DNA of 64,000 bases from Melitaea cinxia (Eukaryota; Arthropoda; Insecta; Lepidoptera; Nymphalidae), in assembly GCF_905220565.1 (NCBI RefSeq), contig NC_059404.1:17661506-17725505 (forward strand), given 5' to 3'. Both the position numbers and the translations under genes were made by a program. The notes under the pieces are model-generated. The model saw nothing but the letters and a program-made list of their open reading frames with translations, was not told the DNA's origin and ran no database searches. Positions within the stretch are counted from its first letter, which is position 1. Every line of letters begins with the position of its first letter. This document shows positions 39,863 to 51,300 of the stretch, one piece after another.

Positions 39863-40324
39863 GCGTGTGGGGATGCATTCCGGCGCTCTACATTAGAGTT
39901 GTCCCGTGAGCGCATCGGGTGGCACAGCGCTCGCGCACTGTGTCACCACGGGGGGGTGGATGGGTTCGGCGTGCGCTTACCCCGCCGTCGGACAGAGTGG
40001 GCAGGAGTCCTGTTCGCTCACCGTCCTATTATCGTAATCCCGTTTGTGGTGTCGTGGTCATGTCTCGCGGCCACGAACGGGACCGAGGGTCTTGCCTTAA
40101 CCGGCCGGACCGCGAGGAAGAAAACCTCTATAAAAAATTACCCCGAATCCCAAGCGGCGACGCAGCGCGAGGGGATGCATGGCTGATGGGTAGTTCAGTC
40201 ACTACTGCGATCCCCTGCTCTGCAGCCCCGCCGAGGCCAGAGTGGGGTTACGCGAGGCTTGCCCAGGTACAGGGGGTGTTACCTCGGGCTGACCACCTTT
40301 TCCCCCTTACTCGTGGGAACAGTA

Positions 40325-42304
40325 ATGGAACTAAATAAAACTAAAACTTCTTTTGACGTTAGTGGAGGAGATGACGAGAGGCCCGAGAAGGGCGGAGTAG
40401 AGGAGAGGCCCGAGAAGGGTGGAGTTAGTTCGGGAGGGGAGCTATCTGACGGCATGAGGTCGCGGTCACCGTGCGACTCTGACTCGTCTCGCGCTCGGCT
40501 CTGGAAGCGGAAGCGCGATAGGGAAGAAGACACGTCAGATGACACTGATGATAAGTCCACAGCAGGAAAGTGTCACACGGCGCGCAGGGGTCGTGGTCGA
40601 CCGCCCACGACAGGGCAATATGTTGGCCTCGCCAAGGCCAAGGCCGACTACCTCAAGCAGTGCGAGAGGGAGCTCGAGCTTGAGGCAGAAAGCGAGGCCA
40701 TTGAGATCTCAAAGAGAGTGAGAGCTTCGCGATCCAACATAATTTCGGAAGGTGGGACGGTGTCGGGGGAATGCTCGATCATTGATCTACACAGGAAGGC
40801 CCAAGAATACGTCGAGGCCATTCTTACTGTCACTAAGATATCAAAGAACCTCAAAGGGACGAGCAAGAAAGCTCTGAATGAGTCCGCCGAGGGTATAGGC
40901 GAAGTACTCGGCGCCCTATACCACCGAACGACGAATGACGAGGTCAGGCAGCTGCGGGAGGCCAACGAGCGCCTAGAAGCGGAGAACGTACAGCTCCGCT
41001 CGGAGATCTCCGAGCTGCGACAGAGTGTAGCCGACATCAGGCGTGAGCTGGGCTCGACGTCCACTCCAGCCCCTCCCGCGAATGAAAACGGACTGATCGA
41101 CCGCATAATGGCGGGGGTGGGCGCCATGCTCGACTCCCGCCTGGCGAAGCTGGAGGAGTCTGGCAGACTCCTGCCTGAAGCGTCTGAAGTGCGAAAAGGA
41201 CCACCGGCGGCTTCGAAGAAGATCGCAACGTCGCCGCCGCAGACAGGGGTCACAACGCTGACTCCGCCAGCGAACCCGGCCCCAAAGTCTGCAAGTCAGT
41301 CTGCCAAGAAGAAGAAAAAGAAGAAGAAGGCGGGTGCGGCTACCCAAGTCGCTGCGCCCAACGAGCCTCGCCCCCTACCACCTGCTCCGGCTGCTCTGAC
41401 GGAGGGGTGGAATGTGGTGGCGAGGAAAGGCAGGAAGGTGGGGCCGCCCAAAAACCAGCCCCAGCCCCAGAACAAAGGTGTGCCGGCTAAAAAGCCAAAG
41501 ACGCCGAAGCTGCGACTGCCGCGATCGGCGGCGGTGCAGCTGACGCTGCTGCCGGGCAGCACGAGGACCTACGCGGAGGTCCTCGGTGCCATAAAGGCTG
41601 ACGGCCTTATAGCGAGCATGGGCGTCGAGACTCGCTATAGGGTCTCTCAGACCGGCGCGCGAAGGTTCGAGCTGCCCGGCACCGGCAATAAGGAGAAGGC
41701 CGAGGAGCTAGCCCGGCGCATCAAGGCGGTCGTCGGCGAGGACGTGGCGGTCACCCGCCCGGAGAAGTGCGCCGACCTGCGGGTGGCCGGGTTAGACGAC
41801 TCGGTCACTCCCCAGGAGCTGGCCGGCGTGATCGCCAAGGCGGGAGGATGCGCCGAAGAATCGATAAAAGTGGGCGAAGTACGGCAAAACTTCGCCGGCA
41901 TCGGGACAGCGTGGGTTCGCCTGCCAGTAGAGGCGGCGAAGAAAGTGGTCGACGGCCGCCGCCTACTCGTCGGGTTCGTGTCGGCGAGTGTGACCCTACT
42001 CAAGACGAGACCGCAACAATGCTATCGCTGCCACGAGGTTGGGCACGTGGCAGCGAAGTGTGACAAGGGAGTGGACCGCAGCGGACAGTGCTACCGCTGC
42101 GGCAAGGAGGGGCACATTCGCCGGCAGTGTACTGCCGAAGCTTGCTGTCCCATATGCCAGGCGGAGAAAAAACCGGCTGGGCACAGCCTAGTTGCGTGCC
42201 CTCGCAATAAAGCGGGAAGGAGGAAGAAGGCGGCGCCCAAAAATAAAACCCGCGCGCCGCCTGCCAACAGAGCTGGGGAGGTGACAATGGACACCCAATT
42301 GTAA
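40325..42304 (+). CDS. ORF1 protein, family I copy 2
   Basis: 659 residues. The first 15 residues (MELNKTKTSFDVSGG) differ completely from copies 1, 3, 4 and 5, while the rest is nearly identical. The stretch near residue 140 reads IISEGGTVSGECSIIDL, a variant shared with copy 3 only. Coiled coil, lysine run and three zinc knuckles are intact. The stop is 1 nt before the ORF2 start. Confidence 0.92.
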   Translation: MELNKTKTSFDVSGGDDERPEKGGVEERPEKGGVSSGGELSDGMRSRSPCDSDSSRARLWKRKRDREEDTSDDTDDKSTAGKCHTARRGRGRPPTTGQYVGLAKAKADYLKQCERELELEAESEAIEISKRVRASRSNIISEGGTVSGECSIIDLHRKAQEYVEAILTVTKISKNLKGTSKKALNESAEGIGEVLGALYHRTTNDEVRQLREANERLEAENVQLRSEISELRQSVADIRRELGSTSTPAPPANENGLIDRIMAGVGAMLDSRLAKLEESGRLLPEASEVRKGPPAASKKIATSPPQTGVTTLTPPANPAPKSASQSAKKKKKKKKAGAATQVAAPNEPRPLPPAPAALTEGWNVVARKGRKVGPPKNQPQPQNKGVPAKKPKTPKLRLPRSAAVQLTLLPGSTRTYAEVLGAIKADGLIASMGVETRYRVSQTGARRFELPGTGNKEKAEELARRIKAVVGEDVAVTRPEKCADLRVAGLDDSVTPQELAGVIAKAGGCAEESIKVGEVRQNFAGIGTAWVRLPVEAAKKVVDGRRLLVGFVSASVTLLKTRPQQCYRCHEVGHVAAKCDKGVDRSGQCYRCGKEGHIRRQCTAEACCPICQAEKKPAGHSLVACPRNKAGRRKKAAPKNKTRAPPANRAGEVTMDTQL

Positions 42305-42305
42305 T

Positions 42306-45300
42306 ATGGCATTTAAGGTGCTCCAAGCCAACTTGAACCACTGTGCCAGGGCCCAGGACCTCCTCGTCCAGAGCCTGGTACAGTGGTCCGTGCGGGCGGC
42401 GGTGGTGGCCGAGCCGTACTCGGTCCCGCCGAGGGATAGTTGGATCGGCGATCGCGACGGCGTGGTGGCCATCGTGACCCAGGTCGCCGCGGGCGCCCCG
42501 CCCCTTACGAACATTGTGAGGGGCTCGGGTTGCGTCGCGGCACTGCTGGGGGAGGTGGCCATCGTCGGGGCGTATTTTTCCCCGAACAAGTCGGTCGCCG
42601 AGTTCGAGGCGTTCCTCGACGGGACCGAGTCGATCATGCGTAGGTTTTATCCGGCGGAAGTGCTCGTGCTTGGCGACTTCAATGCGAAGTCACGTCTGTG
42701 GGGGTGTCCTGCCACGGATGCGCGGGGGGCGATTCTGGAGGAGTGGCTCGTTGCCACCGGCCTGACCGTCCTCAATCGCGGGACGGCCAACACGTGCGTG
42801 CGCAGGTCGGGCGGCTCGATCGTGGACGTGTCGTTTGCGAGCCCCGGCCTCGCGCGCCGCGTTCGGGACTGGCGAGTGCTGGACGACGTGGAGACTCTCT
42901 CGGATCATCGCTATATCCGCTTCGAGATCTCCGCTCGTCCGGCGGTGCCGCCAAGCTCCAGCCGCACCTCGGCGGAGGAGGGTCCTCGGTGGCAGCTGAA
43001 GCGTCTCGCCCGGGAGCGACTCGACGAAGCGGCGATAGTGGCGTCGTGTCAGCCGCGCGTCGACGGTCCACCGGACAGGGTGGCAGACTGGCTGGTGGCC
43101 AGAATGACCGACGCGTGCGACGCGGCCATGCCGCGGTCGAGGGGTCGCCCCGGGCGGGCTCAGGTGTACTGGTGGTCGGAGGCGATAGCGCAGCTGCGCA
43201 GGGAGTGCGTGGCCGTCCGACGCCAGTACACGCGCTGCAGGAGGCGCATCTTTAGGACGCCCCCCGCTTCGCAGGACAGGACACGGCACGAGGAGGAGGG
43301 CGAGCGGCTGTACGCCCTTTACACGGCAGCCAAAGCCAGCCTCCGTCGTGCCATCGGCGAGTCGCAGGCCGCGGCCAGGGAGGAAATGCTGGACGGACTG
43401 AACAGCGACCCGTGGGGGATGCCCTACAAGCGGGTACGCAACAAGGTCCGTCCCTGGGCTCCTCCACTCACGGAGACCCTGGACGCCGAAGTGGTCCGTG
43501 AGGTGGTCGCGGCCCTGTTCCCGACGGCGCCGGCCGAGCACGAGCCGCCGTCGATGGCACCGCGGGAAGAGGATCCAGACGTCGGAGAGGAGGCACCGGA
43601 GGTCGGCGAGTCCGAATTCGAGGAAGCAGTCGCGCGGCTGCGACGGAAGAACGTCGCTCCAGGCCCGGATGGGATTCCGGGGAGGGCGTGGGCGGTGGCG
43701 CTGAATCACCTGGCGCCGCGAGTTCGAGGGCTATTCTCTGCCTGTCTGGCTCAAGCCACAATTCCACAGCGGTGGAAGACAGGCAGGTTAGTCCTCCTCA
43801 GGAAGGAAGGCCGGCCGGCGGAGTCACCGTCGGCGTACCGCCCCATCGTCCTCCTCGACGAGCTCGCTAAACTGTTCGAGCGCGTCGTGGCCGCGCGTCT
43901 GGTGGCGCACCTCGGGCGTCGAGGACCCGACCTCTCGGACGTGCAGTTCGGCTTCCGCAGTGGCCGTTCTACCGTGGATGCCGTGCTGTGCGTCCGTGCC
44001 CAGGTGCAGGAAGCGGTGGCCCAGGGCGACGTCGTCGTGGCGGTGTCTATCGACATCGCCAACGCCTTCAATACGCTGCCCTGGGGTTGCATCAGGGAGG
44101 CGCTCCGCTACCACGGGGTGCCGACCTACTTGCGTCGCGTGGTCGGTGCCTACCTCTCCGACAGGTGGGTGGTCTTCCCCGGAAGGGATGGTCGGCTTGT
44201 GAGAAAGGAAGTCGTGTGCGGTGTCCCGCAGGGGTCGGTGCTCGGGCCACTCCTGTGGAACATCGGATACGACTGGGTGTTGCGTGGCTCGCTGCTGCGC
44301 GGCGTCAGCGTCGTCTGCTACGCCGACGACACGCTGGTGCTGGCCCGCCGACCGACGTATCGGGAGGCGGCAGTGCTGGCGACCGCTGGCGTCGCGCAAG
44401 TCGTGGCGCGAATCCGGCGCCTCGGCCTCGTCGTCGCGCTGGACAAGGCACAAGGAATAGTCTTCCACGGCCCGAGGAGGGCGCCTCCCCACGACGCCCA
44501 TCTTATCGTGGGAGGCACTCGCATCGGCCTGTCGGGCACGATGACGTACCTGGGTCTCGTGCTCGACGGCCGGTGGAAGTTCCGGGCGCACTTCGCGCGG
44601 CTCGTCCCGCGCTTGCTGAAGGTGGGAGCCTCGCTCTCGTGGCTTTTGCCGAACATCGGCGGTCCCGGTGTGAGCTGCCGCCGGCTCTACACCGGCGTCG
44701 TGAGAGCGATGGCGATGTACGGTGCCCCCGTCTGGTCCGACACCCTGGACCGCGAGAACATCGCCCTGCTGCGGCGCGCGCAGAGGGTGATGGCGATCAG
44801 GGTCGTACGCGGGTACCGTACGATCTCGGGCGACGCAGCGTGCGTGCTGGCTGGAGTCCTGCCCTGGGACCTGGACGCGGTCTCTCTGGCGTCGTCATAC
44901 CGGCGGCGTCGGAGTCTGGCGTCCGGGACCCTCAGTCCGGCACCACGGCTTGCAGAACACCTGAGGCGAGAGCGGGATGCCGCGATCGCGGAGTGGGTTG
45001 TGAGGCTCGAGCGTCCGAGTGCGGGGCACCGGACGATCGATGCGGTTCGGCCGGTTCTTCGGCAGTGGTTGGACAGACGGCATGGCGTCCTAACCTTCCG
45101 CGCCACGCAGGTCCTCTCGGGGCACGGTTGCTTCGGGGGGTACCTGTGTCGGGTCGCCGGGAGGGAGCCCTCTCCTCGTTGCCACCACTGCCAGGATTGT
45201 GACGACGAGTCGGCGCAACACGTCTTGGAAGAGTGTTCGGCGTGGACGGAGGAGCGTGAAGAGCTCCGAAGCGTAGTTGGGCCGGACCTTTCGCTGCCGG

Positions 45301-45482
45301 CCGTGATTTCTGCCATGACCGGCAGCGAGAGGTGCTGGGACGCCGTCCTCGCGTACTGTGAGCGGGTGATGGCGCAGAAGGAGGCGGCGGAGCGGGTGAG
45401 GGAGGACACCACCGACCTCCCCCTCCGCCGCAAAAGGACCGGGCGTCGGAGGCTGGCGCACGATAACCGCCTCCCTCCCTAG
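42306..45482 (+). CDS. ORF2 protein, family I copy 2
   Basis: 1058 residues, colinear with copy 1, with endonuclease residues N9, E36, D124/N126 and SDH and RT motif YADD intact. Variants such as DSWIGDRDG near residue 45 and VRKEVVCGV before the GVPQG motif group it with copy 3. The CCHC finger is present. Apparently competent. Confidence 0.94.
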   Translation: MAFKVLQANLNHCARAQDLLVQSLVQWSVRAAVVAEPYSVPPRDSWIGDRDGVVAIVTQVAAGAPPLTNIVRGSGCVAALLGEVAIVGAYFSPNKSVAEFEAFLDGTESIMRRFYPAEVLVLGDFNAKSRLWGCPATDARGAILEEWLVATGLTVLNRGTANTCVRRSGGSIVDVSFASPGLARRVRDWRVLDDVETLSDHRYIRFEISARPAVPPSSSRTSAEEGPRWQLKRLARERLDEAAIVASCQPRVDGPPDRVADWLVARMTDACDAAMPRSRGRPGRAQVYWWSEAIAQLRRECVAVRRQYTRCRRRIFRTPPASQDRTRHEEEGERLYALYTAAKASLRRAIGESQAAAREEMLDGLNSDPWGMPYKRVRNKVRPWAPPLTETLDAEVVREVVAALFPTAPAEHEPPSMAPREEDPDVGEEAPEVGESEFEEAVARLRRKNVAPGPDGIPGRAWAVALNHLAPRVRGLFSACLAQATIPQRWKTGRLVLLRKEGRPAESPSAYRPIVLLDELAKLFERVVAARLVAHLGRRGPDLSDVQFGFRSGRSTVDAVLCVRAQVQEAVAQGDVVVAVSIDIANAFNTLPWGCIREALRYHGVPTYLRRVVGAYLSDRWVVFPGRDGRLVRKEVVCGVPQGSVLGPLLWNIGYDWVLRGSLLRGVSVVCYADDTLVLARRPTYREAAVLATAGVAQVVARIRRLGLVVALDKAQGIVFHGPRRAPPHDAHLIVGGTRIGLSGTMTYLGLVLDGRWKFRAHFARLVPRLLKVGASLSWLLPNIGGPGVSCRRLYTGVVRAMAMYGAPVWSDTLDRENIALLRRAQRVMAIRVVRGYRTISGDAACVLAGVLPWDLDAVSLASSYRRRRSLASGTLSPAPRLAEHLRRERDAAIAEWVVRLERPSAGHRTIDAVRPVLRQWLDRRHGVLTFRATQVLSGHGCFGGYLCRVAGREPSPRCHHCQDCDDESAQHVLEECSAWTEEREELRSVVGPDLSLPAVISAMTGSERCWDAVLAYCERVMAQKEAAERVREDTTDLPLRRKRTGRRRLAHDNRLPP

Positions 45483-45748
45483 ACGCTAGGCAGACCAAAA
45501 TCTGCCGGGTAGGCGCGCGCGGTGTCCCCCGCGCGCCACCTCCTCCACGAGGACAGGAAAGGGCCTGACGAGGCACGCCGCCGGGGTTTGCAGAAGAATT
45601 CGGACTCCTGCGACCCCGGCACGGGCGACGAAGGTGGACACCGTTGGTTTTTAGTGGGTAGTCTGGCATTGCACCTACCGCCGGGAGCCCCACACTCCCG
45701 CTGCCGAGCTTTCGGTGGCGGGGTCAGTGCGTAAATGCATTTTCCAAC

Positions 45749-45811
<63 letters not shown>

Positions 45812-45813
<2 letters not shown>

Positions 45814-45835
45814 TTAGGTTAGGTTAGGTTAGGTT
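45812..45835 (+). repeat. Telomeric repeat, 4 TTAGG units
   Basis: GG + (TTAGG)4 + TT. Confidence 0.95.
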
Positions 45836-45936
45836 GGGGTGCTTGTCGGTGACCTCCTCGTGGTGCACCCTGGGCAACGGGACGGGCAGCAGTATCACAA
45901 TCGCGGCACTGCTGCCCGTCGCGGCTGACGACCGAC
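45836..45936 (+). ncRNA. HDV-like ribozyme, family I copy 3
   Basis: All paired regions and core words (TCCTCG, GGGCAAC, GGCTGA) are intact. The predicted cut lies at the TTAGGTT/GGGGTGC junction. Confidence 0.85.
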
Positions 45937-46398
45937 GCGTGTGGGGATGCATTCCGGCGCTCTACATTAGAGTTGTCCCGTGAGCGCATCAGGTGGCACA
46001 GCGCTCGCGCACTGTGTCACCACGGGAGGGTGAATGGGTTCGGCGTGCGCTTACCCCGCCGTCGGACAGAGTGGGCAGGAGTCCTGTTCGCTCACCGTCC
46101 TATTATCGTAATCCCGTTTGTGGTGTCGTGGTCATGTCTCGCGGCCACGAACGGGACCGAGGGTCTTGCCTTAACCGGCCGGACCGCGAGGAAGAAAACC
46201 TCTATAAAAAATTACCCCGAATCCCAAGCGGCGACGCAGCGTGAGGGGATGCATGGCTGATGGGTAGTTCAGTCACTACTGCGATCCCCTGCTCTGTAGC
46301 CCCGCCGAGGCCAGAGTGGGGTTACGCGAGGCTTGCCCAGGTACAGGGGGTGTTACCTCGGGCTGACCACCCTTTCCCCCATACTCGTGGGAACAGTT

Positions 46399-48381
46399 AT
46401 GGAATTTCAAAAATCAACAATTTTAAATGATGATGGTGTGGAGATTGACGAGAGGCCCGAGAAGGGCGGAGTAGAGGAGAGGCCCGAGAAGGGTGCAGTT
46501 GTTTCGGATGGAGAGTTGACTGACGTCGGCATGAGGTCGCGATCACCGTGCGACTCCGACTCGTCTCGCGCTCGGCTCTGGAAGCGGAAGCGCGATAGGG
46601 AAGAAGACACGTCAGATGACACTGATGATAAGTCCACGGCAGGAAAGTGTCACACGGCGCGCAGGGGTCGTGGTCGACCGCCCACGACAGGGCAATATGT
46701 TGGCCTCGCCAAGGCCAAGGCCGACTACCTCAAGCAGTGCGAGAGGGAGCTCGAGCTTGAGGCCGAAAGCGAGGCCATTGAGATCTCAAAGAGAGTGAGA
46801 GCTTCGCGATCCAACATAATTTCGGAAGGTGGGACGGTGTCGGGGGAATGCTCGATCATTGATCTACACAGGAAGGCCCAAGAATACGTCGAGGCCATTC
46901 TTACTGTCACTAAGATATCAAAGAACCTCAAAGGGACGAGCAAGAAAGCTCTGAATGAGTCCGCCGAGGGTATAGGTGAAGTACTCGGCGCCCTATACCA
47001 CCGAACGACGAATGACGAGGTCAGGCAGCTGCGGGAGGCCAACGAGCGCCTAGAAGCGGAGAACGTACAGCTCCGCTCGGAGATCTCCGAGCTGCGACAG
47101 AGTGTAGCCGACATCAGGCGTGAGCTGGGCTCGACGTCCACTCCAGCCCCTCCCGCGAATGAAAACGGACTGATCGACCGCATAATGGCGGGGGTGGGCG
47201 CCATGCTCGACTCCCGCCTGGCGAAGCTGGAGGAGTCTGGCAGACTCCTGCCTGAAGCGTCTGAAGTGCGAAAAGGACCACCGGCGGCTTCGAAGAAGAT
47301 CGCAACGTCGCCGCCGCAGACAGGGGTCACAACGCTGACTCCGCCAGCGAACCCGGCCCCAAAGTCTGCAAGTCAGTCTGCCAAGAAGAAGAAAAAGAAG
47401 AAGAAGGCGGGTGCGGCTACCCAAGTCGCCGCGCCCAACGAGCCTCGCCCCCTACCACCTGCTCCGGCCGCTCTGACGGAGGGGTGGAATGTGGTGGCGA
47501 GGAAAGGAAGAAAGGCGGGGCCGCCCAAAAACCAGCCCCAGCCCCAGAACAAAGGTGGGCCGGCTAAAAAGCCAAAAACGCCGAAGCTGCGATTGCCGCG
47601 ATCGGCGGCGGTGCAGCTGACGCTGTTGCCGGGCAGCACGAGGACCTACGCGGAGGTCCTCGGTGCCATAAAGGCTGACGGCCTTATAGCGAGCATGGGC
47701 GTCGAGACTCGCTATAGGGTCTCTCAGACCGGCGCGCGAAGGTTCGAGCTGCCCGGCACCGGCAATAAGGAGAAGGCCGAGGAGCTAGCCCGGCGCATCA
47801 AGGCGGTCGTCGGCGAGGACGTGGCGGTCACCCGCCCGGAGAAGTGCGCCGACCTGCGGGTGGCCGGGTTAGACGACTCGGTCACTCCCCAGGAGCTGGC
47901 CGGCGTGATCGCCAAGGCGGGAGGATGCGCCGAGGAATCGATAAAAGTGGGCGAAGTACGGCAAAACTTCGCCGGCATCGGGACAGCGTGGGTTCGCCTG
48001 CCAGTAGAGGCGGCGAAGAAAGTGGTCGACGGGCGCCGCCTACTCGTCGGGTTCGTGTCGGCGAGTGTGACCCTGTTGAAGACGAGACCGCAACAATGCT
48101 ATCGCTGCCACGAGGTTGGGCACGTGGCAGCGAAGTGTGACAAGGGAGTGGACCGCAGCGGCCAGTGCTACCGCTGCGGCAAGGAGGGGCACATTCGCCG
48201 GCAATGTACTGCCGAAGCTTGCTGTCCCATATGCCAGGCGGAGAAAAAACCGGCTGGGCACAGCCTAGTTGCGTGCCCTCGCAATAAAGCGGGAAGGAGG
48301 AAGAAGGCGGCGACCAAAAATAAAACCCGCGCGTCGCCTGCCAACAGAGCTGGGGAGGTGACAATGGACACCCAATCATAG
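46399..48381 (+). CDS. ORF1 protein, family I copy 3
   Basis: 660 residues. The N-terminus (MEFQKSTILNDDGVEID) equals copy 1, but the region near residue 140 (IISEGGTVSGECSIIDL) equals copy 2, so the gene is a mosaic. The C-terminus ends MDTQS rather than MDTQL, and the stop is TAG, 2 nt before the ORF2 ATG. Zinc knuckles are intact. Confidence 0.92.
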   Translation: MEFQKSTILNDDGVEIDERPEKGGVEERPEKGAVVSDGELTDVGMRSRSPCDSDSSRARLWKRKRDREEDTSDDTDDKSTAGKCHTARRGRGRPPTTGQYVGLAKAKADYLKQCERELELEAESEAIEISKRVRASRSNIISEGGTVSGECSIIDLHRKAQEYVEAILTVTKISKNLKGTSKKALNESAEGIGEVLGALYHRTTNDEVRQLREANERLEAENVQLRSEISELRQSVADIRRELGSTSTPAPPANENGLIDRIMAGVGAMLDSRLAKLEESGRLLPEASEVRKGPPAASKKIATSPPQTGVTTLTPPANPAPKSASQSAKKKKKKKKAGAATQVAAPNEPRPLPPAPAALTEGWNVVARKGRKAGPPKNQPQPQNKGGPAKKPKTPKLRLPRSAAVQLTLLPGSTRTYAEVLGAIKADGLIASMGVETRYRVSQTGARRFELPGTGNKEKAEELARRIKAVVGEDVAVTRPEKCADLRVAGLDDSVTPQELAGVIAKAGGCAEESIKVGEVRQNFAGIGTAWVRLPVEAAKKVVDGRRLLVGFVSASVTLLKTRPQQCYRCHEVGHVAAKCDKGVDRSGQCYRCGKEGHIRRQCTAEACCPICQAEKKPAGHSLVACPRNKAGRRKKAATKNKTRASPANRAGEVTMDTQS

Positions 48382-48383
48382 TA

Positions 48384-51300
48384 ATGGCGCTTAAGGTGCT
48401 CCAAGCCAACCTGAACCACTGTGCCAGGGCCCAGGACCTCCTCGTCCAGAGCCTGGTACAGTGGTCCGTGCGGGCGGCGGTGGTGGCCGAGCCGTACTCG
48501 GTCCCGCCGAGGGATAGTTGGATCGGCGATCGCGACGGGGTGGTGGCCATCGTGACCCAGGTCGCCGCGGGCGCCCCGCCCCTTACGAACATTGTGAGGG
48601 GCTCGGGTTGCGTTGCGGCACTGCTGGGGGAGGTGGCCATCGTCGGGGCGTATTTTTCCCCGAACAAGTCGGTCGCTGAGTTCGAAGCGTTTCTCGACGG
48701 GACCGAGTCGATTCTGCGTAGATTTTATCCGGCGGAGGTGCTCGTGCTCGGTGACTTCAACGCAAAGTCACGTCTGTGGGGGTGTCCTGCCACAGATGCG
48801 CGGGGGGCGATTCTGGAGGAGTGGCTAGTTGCCACCGGCCTGACCGTCCTCAATCGCGGGACGGCCAACACGTGCGTGCGCAGGTCGGGCGGCTCGATCG
48901 TGGATGTGTCGTTTGCGAGCCCCGGCCTCGCGCGCCGCGTTCGGGACTGGCGAGTGCTGGACGACGTGGAGACTCTCTCGGATCATTGCTATATCCGCTT
49001 CGAGATCTCCGCTCGTCCAGCGGTGCCGCCAAGCTCCAGCCGCGCCTCGGCGGAGGAGGGTCCTCGGTGGCAGCTGAAGCGTCTCGACCGGGAGCGACTC
49101 GACGAAGCGGCGATAGTGGCGTCGTGTCAGCCGCGCGTCGACGGTCCACCGGAAAGGGTGGCAGACTGGCTGGTGGCCAGAATGACCGACGTGTGCGACG
49201 CGGCCATGCCGCGGTCGAGGGGTCGCCCCGGGCGGGCTCAGGTGTACTGGTGGTCGGAGGCGATAGCGCAGCTGCGCAGGGAGTGCGTGGCCGTCCGACG
49301 CCAGTACACGCGCTGCAGGAGGCGCATCTTCAGGACGCCCCCCGCTTCGCAGGACAGGACACGGCACGAGGAGGAGGGCGAGCGGCTGTACGCCCTTTAC
49401 ACGGCAGCCAAAGCCAGCCTCCGTCGTGCCATCGGCGAGTCACAGGCCGCGGCCAGGGAGGAAATGCTGGACGGACTGAACAGCGACCCGTGGGGGATGC
49501 CCTACAAGCGGGTACGCAACAAGGTCCGTCCCTGGGCTCCTCCACTCACGGAGACCCTGGACGCCGAAGTGGTCCGTGAGGTGGTCGCGGCCCTGTTCCC
49601 GACGGCGCCGGCCGAGCACGAGCCGCCGTCGATGGCACCGCGGGGAGAAGATCGAGACGTCGGAGAGGAGGCACCGGAGGTCGGAGAGTTGGAATTCGAG
49701 GAAGCAGTCGCGCGGCTGCGACGGAAGAACGTCGCTCCAGGCCCGGATGGGATTCCGGGGAGGGCGTGGGCGGTGGCGCTGAACCACCTGGCACCGCGAG
49801 TTCGAGGGCTATTCTCTGCCTGTCTGGCTCAAGCCATAATTCCACAGCGGTGGAAGACAGGCAGGTTAGTCCTCCTCAGGAAGGAAGGCCGGCCGGCGGA
49901 GTCACCGTCGGCGTACCGCCCCATCGTCCTCCTCGACGAGCTCGCTAAGCTATTCGAGCGCGTCGTGGCCGCGCGTCTGGTGGCGCACCTCGAGCGTCGA
50001 GGACCCGACCTCTCGGACGTGCAGTTCGGCTTCCGCAGTGGCCGTTCTACCGTGGATGCCGTGCTGTGCGTCCGTGCCCAGGTGCAGGAAGCGGTGGCCC
50101 GGGGCGACGTCGTCGTGGCGGTGTCTATCGACATCGCCAACGCCTTTAACACGTTGCCCTGGGGTTGCATCAGGGAGGCGCTCCGCTATCACGGGGTGCC
50201 GACCTACTTGCGTCGCGTGGTCGGTGCCTACCTCTCCGACAGGTGGGTGGTCTTCCCCGGAAGGGATGGTCGGCTTGTGAGAAAGGAAGTCGTGTGCGGT
50301 GTTCCGCAGGGGTCGGTGCTCGGCCCACTCCTGTGGAACATCGGGTACGACTGGGTGTTGCGTGGCTCGCTGCTGCGCGGCGTCAGCACTCTGGTGCTGG
50401 CCCGCCGACCGACGTATCGGGAGGCGGCAGTGCTGGCGACCGCTGGCGTCGCGCAGGTCGTGGCGCGAATCCGGCGTCTCGGCCTCGTCGTCGCGCTGGA
50501 CAAGGCGCAAGGAATAGTCTTCCACGGCCCGAGGAGGGTGCCTCCCCACGACGCCCATCTTATCGTGGGAGGCACTCGCATCGGCCTGTCGGGCACGATG
50601 ACGTACCTGGGTCTCGTGCTCGACGGCCGGTGGAAGTTCCGGGCGCACTTCGCGCGGCTCGTCCCGCGCTTGCTGAAGGTGGGAGCCTCGCTCTCGTGGC
50701 TTTTGCCGAACATCGGCGGTCCCGGTGTGAGCTGCCGCCGGCTCTACACCGGCGTCGTGAGAGCGATGGCGATGTACGGTGCCCCCGTCTGGTCCGACGC
50801 CCTGGACCGCGAGAACATCGCCCTGCTGCGGCGCGCGCAGAGGGTGATGGCGATCAGGGTCGTACGCGGGTACCGTACGATCTCGGGCGAGGCAGCGTGC
50901 GTGCTGGCTGGAGTCCTGCCCTGGGACCTGGACGCGGTCTTTCTGGCGTCGTCATACCGGCGGCGTCGGAGTCTGGCGTCCGGGACCCTCAGTCCGGCAC
51001 CACGGCTTGCAGAACACCTGAGGCGAGAGCGGGATGCCGCGATCGCGGAGTGGGTTGTGAGGCTCGAGCGTCCGAGTGCGGGGCACCGGACGATCGATGC
51101 GGTTCGGCCGGTTCTTCGGCAGTGGTTGGACAGACGACATGGCGTCCTAACCTTCCGCGCCACGCAGGTCCTCTCGGGGCACGGTTGCTTCGGGGGGTAC
51201 CTGTGTCGGGTCGCCGGGAGGGAGCCCTCTCCTCGCTGCCACCACTGCCAGGATTGTGACGACGAGTCGGCGCAACACATGTTGGCGGAGTGTCCGGCGT

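Larger units (their letters stand above)
39762..45811 (+). mobile_element. SART-like retrotransposon, family I copy 2 (full length)
   Basis: 5989 nt plus 61 A (45751-45811), the longest tail in the window. The 3' hairpin is at 45698-45721. Confidence 0.95.
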
